This document shows positions 37,047 to 44,970 of a stretch of 64,000 bases of DNA, in pieces. This DNA comes from Bacteroidota bacterium (GTDB lineage: Bacteria; Bacteroidota; Rhodothermia; Rhodothermales; UBA10348). The position numbers and the translations under genes are program-made. The stretch lies in contig JAQBZH010000002.1 of NCBI GenBank assembly GCA_027622005.1, forward strand, positions 104,074 through 168,073, in the 5' to 3' direction. The notes under the pieces were generated by a model. It made no database searches. It saw only the letters and a list, made by a program, of their open reading frames with translations, and had not been told where the DNA came from. How positions within the stretch are numbered: the first letter of the stretch is position 1; the number at the start of each line of letters is the position of its first letter.

Positions 37047-38861
37047 CTATTTCAATGCGGCCCGGCCGCCAACAATCGGAAGCTCAATAGAAGTCGCATT
37101 CAAATCAACGGTCAGTTCTGTTCCAGGCGCCGGCCATAAGGTAAACTCACGGTCGCTGGACATAATCATCAATCCAATCTTCTGCCCGGCCGGAATTACT
37201 TGGTCGTCGGGTTGAAGTTTGAACGACATTGAATAGAATTGTCCGGGTACAAGCGGTTCGCTTTCGGTAAGAGATTTGTAATTCTGTGGGTCAGCCCAAC
37301 CTCTTGTGATGACTCCGCCTTGTGGCCGTCTTCCCTCAACCCACGGAAGTGAAACCAACCACACTGACAAATTCGCTGCAGGCTTGCTTGAAGCTAGGCG
37401 AATAGAGATTTCCGCAGTGCCGGACAGGTGCAGATCGGAGGTAAGTTTATCAGTAGCATATAGCAACCGATGATTCGTGTTTTCCGCACTTGCTAGGATT
37501 TGCCCCGTAAACGAGACGTTATCCACTAACGTCTCATTTTCCTGCCCACTCGTTTTATCAACTGTAAGTCCACCCGTTTGTACGCCCCCAGCTTTCAGAT
37601 AAAAAGTAACTGGCTCAGCAGCCGGATTGGGATAGTCCGCGTATGGTGTAGGCGCTTCTCTTTCTGCTCCTTCTCTCACGATCCAGGCTTTCGGGTCGTT
37701 TTCTACTCCATTCTCAATTCCGTAGAGGTATCGAGTAAACCAACGATTGGACATGGTGAGAGGCGGGTCGCCGCCGTGACCACCTTGGTGATAATATTGT
37801 TGAAGCGGGACCTGACCTCTCAGTGCGTCCACAATACGAATACTATGTTCTGGTACGACATTCCAATCATTAAAAGCATGGGCCATTAAAACGGCTGCCT
37901 TCACATTTTTTACGACATTGATATAATCCCTTCCGGCCCAAAAATCGTTGTAGTCGCCCGATTTACGGTCTCTTCCAGCCGCCATTTCTCCATCGCGAAC
38001 GGTCGAATTGCAATAATCTCTCCGATCTGAATCGCGACTATGAATGAAATCGTACAAGAAATCAATATCCTCTCCCAGCCAGCCCCCAGGGCTTCTGACG
38101 AGACCATTTGAACGATAATAGTGCCAGTAAGAAGTGTTTGGAGCTACTGGAATGATCGCTTCGAGGCCTTCAACACCCGTCGTAGCGGCCGCTAATGGAA
38201 GCGTGCCCTCGAACGAAGTGCCCATCATGCCAACCTTTCCGGAAGACCAAGGGGCCACTACGGCTTTATTCCCATCCACCGTCGTAAAGCCTTTAGCGCG
38301 TCCGTTGAGCCAGTCGATCACAGCTTTTGGAGCCAAGGATTCGTTAATGCCACCCACTGTTGGACAGCCTTCAGAAAGTCCTGTCCCTGGCGATTCCGAA
38401 TGCACCACCGCAAATCCGCGGGGCACCCAGATATCTACCATGTCATTGGAAATACCTGGTCTTGTTTGACCAAACGGAGGATGGGGTTGGTTCGAACGCG
38501 AAGGAGATTCCACGCCCAACTCTTGCCGAACATTCCACAAATACTCGGGGGATCCCGACGTACCCGAAAAATAGGGGCTCGTGCCGTAAACGATTGGAAC
38601 TTTCAAGCCTTCTGTCTCCGTTTGTGCCTGACGTACCACCGCGACGTGGACCCGATCCAGCTTTCCATCCCCATCTGAATCAAACTCTGTTTCAACCCAC
38701 AGCTCTTCACGGATCCATTTTGAGCTGTCGTTAAAGCCGTCGACTATTTGTGCTTGTCCATCTTCAAAAACGGGCTTGGACTGAGCGCAAGCGTCTTTCT
38801 GCCAAAAGGTCAAACCCCCGAAAAGGATCGCAGATAATATCAGACTGTGCGAATTAGACAT
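37047..38861 (-). CDS. Exported S15 Xaa-Pro dipeptidyl-peptidase / CocE-NonD hydrolase
   Basis: The ATG at 38859-38861 starts a signal peptide (LILSAILFGGLTFWQ) and a 604-residue protein. The alpha/beta-hydrolase core has the nucleophile motif MMGTSFEGTLP, an aspartate in HAFNDWNV and a histidine in YHQGGHGG. The C-terminal third is the jelly-roll domain of the family (TAEISIRLASSKPAANLSVW, PAGQKIGLMIMSSD). The upstream DSPGTG-like HSESPGTGLSEGC segment also fits. It would release X-Pro dipeptides in the periplasm. It lies 19 bases downstream of the M28 peptidase stop and is probably co-transcribed with it. Confidence 0.85.
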   Translation of the reverse strand: MSNSHSLILSAILFGGLTFWQKDACAQSKPVFEDGQAQIVDGFNDSSKWIREELWVETEFDSDGDGKLDRVHVAVVRQAQTETEGLKVPIVYGTSPYFSGTSGSPEYLWNVRQELGVESPSRSNQPHPPFGQTRPGISNDMVDIWVPRGFAVVHSESPGTGLSEGCPTVGGINESLAPKAVIDWLNGRAKGFTTVDGNKAVVAPWSSGKVGMMGTSFEGTLPLAAATTGVEGLEAIIPVAPNTSYWHYYRSNGLVRSPGGWLGEDIDFLYDFIHSRDSDRRDYCNSTVRDGEMAAGRDRKSGDYNDFWAGRDYINVVKNVKAAVLMAHAFNDWNVVPEHSIRIVDALRGQVPLQQYYHQGGHGGDPPLTMSNRWFTRYLYGIENGVENDPKAWIVREGAEREAPTPYADYPNPAAEPVTFYLKAGGVQTGGLTVDKTSGQENETLVDNVSFTGQILASAENTNHRLLYATDKLTSDLHLSGTAEISIRLASSKPAANLSVWLVSLPWVEGRRPQGGVITRGWADPQNYKSLTESEPLVPGQFYSMSFKLQPDDQVIPAGQKIGLMIMSSDREFTLWPAPGTELTVDLNATSIELPIVGGRAALK

Positions 38862-38880
38862 GGGAATTAACAATTGATGA

Positions 38881-40647
38881 TTAGTTTTTAGAAAGTTCGA
38901 GTGTTAAAAACACGTCGTTTAGACTCTTTTTAGCCGCGTCAATGGCAGCAAGCGTCTCGTCCTTTGGCCCACCTACTTCAATATCGGTCGTCGAAGTTAA
39001 CGCTGCTTCATACCAGGAATTCCAAGTAGATAAAATATCTTCTTCAACGACCGGATCACCCCCTGAATTGATAGCAAGAACGCTTAATTCATATTCGGTC
39101 CGAAGCCGCTTTTCAGCAGCCTTCCCGACTTCTTGGATGAAAGATTGGGCCATTTCTCCGTCCGCAGTTGTCAGTCCTAGTGCTGTAACCAACGCAGTTA
39201 CACCAACATTTTTCAATTCATTGGCAGAAACCATTTCGATACGATCTCGGTCGGTATGATAGAATTGATCGGTGAAATGCCACAGCAGCAGGCCAGGAAT
39301 GTTTGATCGAAGAAACGGTACGTGATCACTTCCACCTTCAAACGGATTAGTTTTAACGACCCAGCCGTTGGTTGCTGCTTGTTCAAGCGCCCGATTTAGG
39401 ACCAAATCATTAAAATAATGGGGGGTCATATCATCTTTGGTCAAAGGACTTCCACCCCATTCTGTGTGTTTTTCCTCACCTCTGGTCCAGATGGCAGATG
39501 GGTCAGGCATCTTTTCGATTAGGAATGTGCCCCCTGTTTTTTCAGTGTCTTCGCCTACCATATCCAGTGACATACCCCACAAAATACCTTTAGCACGTGC
39601 CGAATCTTGAGTAACGTATCGGTTGGTTGATCTAATTTCATCGCCCCAAATGAAGGAAATCGACCGTTTTGGGTCTATTTCGCCCGATAAAACTAACGCA
39701 GAGGCCACCCGGGCCATTTCGAGCTGTGCTCCAACACCGGAAGCGTTGTCGTTGGCCCCTGGCTCTTGGACATGGGCGCTAAACACAAATCGTTCGTCCG
39801 GAACCTGACTGCCCTTAACATCCGCTATGACGGTGAGCTCGACGGCTTCAGGAATCCACTTAACCTGTGTTTCGACTTCAACGCGAACTTCACCCTTGGA
39901 CATCGCTTCCCGCAGACGATTAAGGGCTCCTTTGGATAAGCTGATGCCCCACGATGCCGCTTTTTCGTCTGCTGCGATGCTCCTGAACTGGATGGAATGC
40001 TGGTTGATGTCGGGTTTAAGGTAATCGGGGAGGGCATAAGCTAAAATGCCAAGCGCGCCTTTCTCGACTACCGCTAATTGAAAGGCGCGAGATAATTGTC
40101 CCTCCACCAGGACGATCTTGCCCTTGACGTTGAGCCCTTCAAAAGCCTGATCGGAGCCATCTCCGGCGTCGACTACAATCCCCGAAACGCCTCCTTCTTT
40201 TGTCGAAAAAGAGTTGGTAGCCAACATGTTACGGTTCGACGCAAACTCCAAAAGAGCCGTGGAATCGCCTACAATTTGCAGCCTAGCATCGAGCGGTTGC
40301 CAAGCTGGTCGGCTCATCGGGTAACTTTCAATCCGATACGTCAATCGATCGGTTTCCGATGCTTCCTCCTCTAAAACAAACCCTGCTTTGGCCAACTCGG
40401 TAGCCACGTGTCCAATCGAAGCGTCAAACCCTTCGTTTCCGGGCCACCGGACGTGCTGATCAAGAAAAGCGACGGTCTCCTTTGCCCGATCACCAGAAAA
40501 AGCCTCTCTAACTTTGCTTGCGATTTCTTGGGTTGGCGAAGCGTTGGGTCCAGACCACGAGCAGGCTACCACTAAACCGCCTAGCAAACCTGTTGAGACA
40601 AAAGTGGCTATCTTGCCCCAAGGTGAAAGAGGTAACATTTTCAACAT
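38881..40647 (-). CDS. M28 family peptidase lipoprotein with PA domain
   Basis: The ATG at 40645-40647 is chosen (a further upstream start would be TTG), giving 588 residues with a lipobox at LVVAC. A protease-associated domain (about 130-260; GIVVDAGDGSDQAFEGLNVKGKIVLVE) precedes the M28 catalytic domain. Metal and catalytic residues are seen in FSAHVQEPGANDNASG, FIWGDEIRST, SLDMVGED and SDHVPF, with a late FYHTDRDR histidine. It is an envelope aminopeptidase or carboxypeptidase. The S15 peptidase gene follows directly, an arrangement suited to sequential peptide trimming. Confidence 0.85.
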   Translation of the reverse strand: MLKMLPLSPWGKIATFVSTGLLGGLVVACSWSGPNASPTQEIASKVREAFSGDRAKETVAFLDQHVRWPGNEGFDASIGHVATELAKAGFVLEEEASETDRLTYRIESYPMSRPAWQPLDARLQIVGDSTALLEFASNRNMLATNSFSTKEGGVSGIVVDAGDGSDQAFEGLNVKGKIVLVEGQLSRAFQLAVVEKGALGILAYALPDYLKPDINQHSIQFRSIAADEKAASWGISLSKGALNRLREAMSKGEVRVEVETQVKWIPEAVELTVIADVKGSQVPDERFVFSAHVQEPGANDNASGVGAQLEMARVASALVLSGEIDPKRSISFIWGDEIRSTNRYVTQDSARAKGILWGMSLDMVGEDTEKTGGTFLIEKMPDPSAIWTRGEEKHTEWGGSPLTKDDMTPHYFNDLVLNRALEQAATNGWVVKTNPFEGGSDHVPFLRSNIPGLLLWHFTDQFYHTDRDRIEMVSANELKNVGVTALVTALGLTTADGEMAQSFIQEVGKAAEKRLRTEYELSVLAINSGGDPVVEEDILSTWNSWYEAALTSTTDIEVGGPKDETLAAIDAAKKSLNDVFLTLELSKN

Positions 40648-40737
40648 GCTTGAATTGACGAACAAAGTGCTTGGCTTCAATGCACATTTAACCTAGTATG
40701 TTGCTTTATAAACAAGGTATTTGGACCCACGAAACCC

Positions 40738-41883
40738 ATGACTTTTCGACATTTTGCTCCCGTCTTTCTATTGGTCTTGGCAGGCTGTTCGATGCCCGAA
40801 GATTCCAGAATCAAGGTCAGTCTAGAGCCCAGCGATATGACGGGGGAATACAACCTCTATTTTAGTCCTGTGGGCAAAAAAATCCCTCTGACGAAGGTCG
40901 ACGACGGGCTGGAAGGATCCTATTTGCTGGGTAGTCCGAATACTTCTCAATTCCGCGTTCGACTTGAAAAAAGCGAGGGTGCGCAATATTTCGACCGACT
41001 TTGGGTGGATTCGAATCGGGACGGGGTCAGAGACTCCTTGGAAGTATTGACCACTACGCCGTCCTTATCTAGGTACAGCATGTGGTCAAGCTTCACCTCC
41101 GTTGTTTGGGTGTCGGTGGTTGACTCCACAACGCAAGAAGAGACGATTAATCCATATCCTATGTCCCTTTGGTATGTCGAAGCAATGAGAGAAGGAGATG
41201 TCACCGAGCAAGTTCTCCGGTTTTCGCGGACAGGATGGATGCAGGGCAGAGTGGATTTAGACGGAATACAGGCGCATATTCGGCTCTCAGAGAGCCATGT
41301 AGACGGGCTATACACGCTGGACGATTCTTGGACGCTAGCCTTACCCGACTCATTTGCCAACATCTTTGCCCCTAAACAGGATCGTCCGGGAAGAAGACAT
41401 GCTTGGTTGGGAGAAAAGGCTTATCGAATTGATGAAGTTCATCCCAATGGTCGAACCGTTTACCTCATGCCGATAGATCCGGGCGTAACCAGAGCGCAAG
41501 AACTACTAGATGACGATCAATTGGCTGTAGACCGGCAAGCCCCTCATTCAGGGACCTCTATTGCGTTTCGCAAGGAGTTTGTCGCAGCCGAAAAAGAGGC
41601 CAAATCCGCCGGTAAGACGCTATTTATCGATTTTGAAACGGTTTGGTGCGGCCCCTGTGCAACGATGGAGGAGTGGGTCTTTACGGCTGATTCCGTAGTG
41701 GAGGCATCCGCCTCGTTAATCTCCGTAAAAGTCGACGGCGACGACTTCCCAGAAATCGTCAAACGGTTTGAAGTTGCCGGCTACCCGACCATGATAAAAA
41801 TGAGCCCATCGGGTGAAATCATTGGTCGGCTCGTTGGCTACCAAGGAGTAAACGCGATGACCGCTTTTCTGAAAGGGGACTAG
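40738..41883 (+). CDS. Lipoprotein with C-terminal thioredoxin domain
   Basis: The 381-residue protein has a lipobox at LVLAGC (Cys16) and about 245 residues of beta-rich sequence that I do not recognise. A C-terminal thioredoxin-like domain (about 275-381) has the redox motif WCGPC in FETVWCGPCATM and the cis-proline in AGYPTMIKM. It probably reduces or isomerises disulfides in the periplasm; the N-terminal region may choose the partner. Its stop overlaps the convergent PQQ-dehydrogenase gene by four bases. Confidence 0.85.
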   Translation: MTFRHFAPVFLLVLAGCSMPEDSRIKVSLEPSDMTGEYNLYFSPVGKKIPLTKVDDGLEGSYLLGSPNTSQFRVRLEKSEGAQYFDRLWVDSNRDGVRDSLEVLTTTPSLSRYSMWSSFTSVVWVSVVDSTTQEETINPYPMSLWYVEAMREGDVTEQVLRFSRTGWMQGRVDLDGIQAHIRLSESHVDGLYTLDDSWTLALPDSFANIFAPKQDRPGRRHAWLGEKAYRIDEVHPNGRTVYLMPIDPGVTRAQELLDDDQLAVDRQAPHSGTSIAFRKEFVAAEKEAKSAGKTLFIDFETVWCGPCATMEEWVFTADSVVEASASLISVKVDGDDFPEIVKRFEVAGYPTMIKMSPSGEIIGRLVGYQGVNAMTAFLKGD

Positions 41884-43031
41884 TTTCCGCCACTTGGCTG
41901 AAGACGAATGATACCTGGTTTGTCAGCCCTACCGTCTATTCCCAAATAAATATAGCCGTCAGGTCCTTGCGTAATGGCCCGTATCCGTCCTTGACCTGCG
42001 AAAAGAGTTTCCTCAGAAGCGGATTTGGCGCCATTCATCGTGACACGCGCAAGTTGCTGCCCGACCATTCCTCCGACAAAGATATTTCCTTTCCATTTGG
42101 GGAATTTGTCTCCCGTGTAAAACAGAGCCCCGGCCGTGGCAATCGAAGGCACCCAATAGTGTACAGGTGGCTCCATTCCTTCCTTTCTTGTTGAAGCATG
42201 GATGATGTCTCCGCCGTAATTAACACCCTGACCTACGACTGGCCATCCATAGTTGGCTGCCTTTTTAATAAGATTTAATTCGTCTCCACCTTGGGGTCCA
42301 TGCTCGGTGGCCCAAATAGTACCCGTTGCGCGATCAATCGTGATTCCCTGGGGATTTCTATGCCCAAACGACCAAATAGAACCTTTGGCATTTCTTTGCC
42401 CAACAAACGGATTGTCGGCTGGAATTCGGCCATCGTCGTGAATACGATTGATCGTGCCTTGATGATTTGAAATATCTTGCGAAGGGTGAGCCGTAAGATC
42501 TCCGGTGGGAGAAGCCTGCCGGTCTCCTGCGGTTATATATAAATAACCGTCGTTGTCAAATACTAGACGCGATCCGTAGTGGCCTCCTCCTTTGGAGTCG
42601 GCCACAAAAATATCTTTTACGTCGGTCAAAGCACCATTTTCAAACCGACCGCGGGCAACGGCCGTAGTCGAACCCTGTTCGAGGGGCTTCGAATAGGAGA
42701 GATACACCAACCGGTTCGAAGCAAAATTCGGATGAACAGCAACGTCCATTAATCCACCTTGGCCCCGAGCGTGAACCGTGGGTGTTCCTGTCACAGCGTC
42801 TTTTACAAGAACGCCGTTCCTAACGATTCTGAGACGGCCGGGACGCTCCGTCACCAAGAGATCCCCATTTGGTAAAAACGCCATGCCCCACACGTTTTCA
42901 AGCCCAGAAACGACGGGCACTGCGTTGAAGTCATACTCTGTTGACTTGTGGGTTGTCGACTGTGCCACGGCCGATTGGCCGAGCGCCACGCAGAGACCAA
43001 AAATGAAAACGAAAAACAGTCGCTTGTTCAT
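41880..43031 (-). CDS. PQQ-dependent sugar dehydrogenase (GSDH family)
   Basis: A 383-residue exported protein with a signal peptide ending SAVAQ and a six-bladed beta-propeller typical of soluble aldose dehydrogenases: WGMAFLPNGDLLVTERPGRL, GLMDVAVHPNF, LVYLSYSKP, RLVFDNDGYLYITAGDR, FGHRNPQGITID and TEHGPQGGDELN. Such enzymes oxidise sugars to lactones in the periplasm using PQQ and calcium. No PQQ synthesis gene is in the window, so the cofactor must come from elsewhere. A second GSDH domain occurs in the ThuA fusion at 44971. Confidence 0.9.
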   Translation of the reverse strand: MNKRLFFVFIFGLCVALGQSAVAQSTTHKSTEYDFNAVPVVSGLENVWGMAFLPNGDLLVTERPGRLRIVRNGVLVKDAVTGTPTVHARGQGGLMDVAVHPNFASNRLVYLSYSKPLEQGSTTAVARGRFENGALTDVKDIFVADSKGGGHYGSRLVFDNDGYLYITAGDRQASPTGDLTAHPSQDISNHQGTINRIHDDGRIPADNPFVGQRNAKGSIWSFGHRNPQGITIDRATGTIWATEHGPQGGDELNLIKKAANYGWPVVGQGVNYGGDIIHASTRKEGMEPPVHYWVPSIATAGALFYTGDKFPKWKGNIFVGGMVGQQLARVTMNGAKSASEETLFAGQGRIRAITQGPDGYIYLGIDGRADKPGIIRLQPSGGN

Positions 43032-43062
43032 GTGCTGACTCGATAAAACGGAAAATCTGATT

Positions 43063-43913
43063 CTAGTGTACTACGATCAACGTTTTTGTGATCCTTGATC
43101 GGGTTGTTTCCAATTGGTAAAAATAGGCTCCACTACTAACTGGCCTGCCGTTTTGGTCTGTTCCATCCCAGGAGAATCGATAATTTCCTGATTCCAAATA
43201 AGCATTTGACAATGTTTTGACCACTTGGCCCTGCAAATTGGATACGCTTAATGAAGCAAAAGTTGGATCAGCAAGATCAAAAGAGATATTGGTTTGGCTG
43301 GAAAACGGATTCGGGTGGTTCTGATGCAATTGAATACCGATCTTTTCCGAATCGGTAGCGGTCGTAATCGGGTACAAGTTTAACTGTTGCTGCTCAAAAT
43401 AAGCTATTCGATTAGGGATGGTCTGTAAGATGGTATTTTTCAGGGTTGAGCTGATTCGACCAGAGCGATACTTAACCGCCAAATAAGTCAAAAAGCTTTC
43501 CGCTATGTCCTCTCGGGTCGGGTTGTCTCGGGCATAAGTTGAAATAAAATCAGGATCGGCAGATTGTGCCGCAACCCACCCCGGCGCCAGAGCGTGAGCC
43601 AAATCGAGGGACGTATGAGAAGCTTCGTGGACTAACGTTTCCTCGAGAATACCATCAGCGATATAATTGGCAGCCTGTCCCGTATGAATCAGAATGTTGT
43701 TGTTGCCTCCGCCAAAAGGCTGAACTCCCTTGTGAATCCACATCGTCTTAACGTCTTTTCTCAATGCATTGGGCAAACGGCCGACGTAATGATGTCCGGG
43801 TCGATAAAGATGGTGCCGCTAAACGGCGGGTCTACCATCGTTTTTGGTACAAAGGCCGAGATAAAACTGATTAAAACAAGGAGGTAAATGGGTCTTAAAG
43901 CCTTGCCGTACAT
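43063..43913 (-). pseudogene. HExxH protein with T9SS sorting domain, broken by an internal deletion
   Basis: A frame from the ATG at 43911-43913 encodes a signal-like start (PIYLLVLISFISAFVPK), then PPFSGTIFIDPDIITSA, and stops shortly after. In another frame the protein resumes at GRLPNALRKDV and runs 237 residues: WIHKGVQPFGGGNNN, LVHEASHTSLD (HExxH-like), AESFLTYLAVKYRSGRI and a type IX sorting domain (HPNPFSSQTNISFDL to TLIVVH). From family memory, intact relatives have about 60 more residues between these parts. An out-of-frame deletion of roughly 190 bases explains both the gap and the frame change. Without a signal peptide the remaining frame could not be secreted. Confidence 0.65.
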
Positions 43914-43950
43914 AGAATTATAGTCTAACGTCTTTTACGAAGCTCAGAAC

Positions 43951-44892
43951 TTACTCGGAGCCTTCGACTTTGGTTAAATAGTTGTTCACCATTTGGGCGT
44001 ATTCTTCCGGCAGATCGACCATGCCTAAATGCCCGGCATCCAGAAGGACTTCGACTTCAGCTTTTGGCATTAGCCGGGCAAATTCTTCTAGAGTAGAAGG
44101 CCTGGCTTCATCAAATTCGCCAGCAATGAATAAAACTGGCAGGGTAATTTCGTGCAACCGATCCGTCCGATCGTACGCTAGCAAGGTACCCGTTGCCGTG
44201 AATTCGGTAGGTCCCCACATGTAGTTATACATTTCGCTGTTACCATCAACACCAGCACACTCGGGGACTTCTTTTTGTGGTTGGTGATACAGATAGCGCG
44301 CATAGAAGGAATCAGTTGCAGCCACGTAAGCAGGATCTGTGTAGGTTCCAGCTGATTCGTGCGTTCGAATCGTTTCCTGTAGTTCGATTGGCATTTGTGA
44401 GATCAAAATTTGCGCATCTTCCATCCACTTTGGGGTCGAAAGGAGTGGTCCTGCAAAAATGATGGATTGTACACCCTCCATATTCCCTTCTAGGCCGTAC
44501 TCAGCCGCCACCGTTCCACCCCAACTGGACCCTAAAATGTGCAATTCATCGAGGTTCAAAGTCGCACGAATGGCTTCAATCTCCTCCACAAAGTGAGGTA
44601 ACACCCAACGGGATCGATCTCCAGGTCGATCGGATTTACCCGTATCGAGTTGATCGTAACGAATGACAGGGCGGTTTGTAATCAAATCGTCCAACAACCC
44701 GAAATAACAACTCGTCGAACCCGGGCCTCCATGAATCAATAATAGCGGGATTCCATCAGAGTCGGGGTTAGTTATTTCGTAAAATATTTGACCTCCGGGT
44801 ACGTCAATCATGCCGGAAGTTTTTTCACGAGGTGCCTCCTTGGAACAACCAACCCAAAACCCAAGGGCTGCGGCTAATAAAATGCGATTCAT
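43951..44892 (-). CDS. Proline iminopeptidase-like alpha/beta hydrolase lipoprotein (S33)
   Basis: The 313-residue product has a lipobox at WVGC (Cys16) and a complete alpha/beta-hydrolase domain. It has the oxyanion HGGPG motif, the nucleophile elbow GSSWGG, the aspartate in AGEFDEARP and the histidine in DAGHLGMV. YDQLDTGKSD is typical of proline iminopeptidases and tricorn-factor-like enzymes of family S33, which remove N-terminal proline or similar residues. Location at the envelope fits a role alongside the other exopeptidases in this region. Confidence 0.85.
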   Translation of the reverse strand: MNRILLAAALGFWVGCSKEAPREKTSGMIDVPGGQIFYEITNPDSDGIPLLLIHGGPGSTSCYFGLLDDLITNRPVIRYDQLDTGKSDRPGDRSRWVLPHFVEEIEAIRATLNLDELHILGSSWGGTVAAEYGLEGNMEGVQSIIFAGPLLSTPKWMEDAQILISQMPIELQETIRTHESAGTYTDPAYVAATDSFYARYLYHQPQKEVPECAGVDGNSEMYNYMWGPTEFTATGTLLAYDRTDRLHEITLPVLFIAGEFDEARPSTLEEFARLMPKAEVEVLLDAGHLGMVDLPEEYAQMVNNYLTKVEGSE

Positions 44893-44970
44893 AGGATTAT
44901 GCCTACAAGTTGATGCTTAGTGTATGAACGATGAGCCTAAAGCACGAGATTGATGCAAAAAAGCCGCGAT

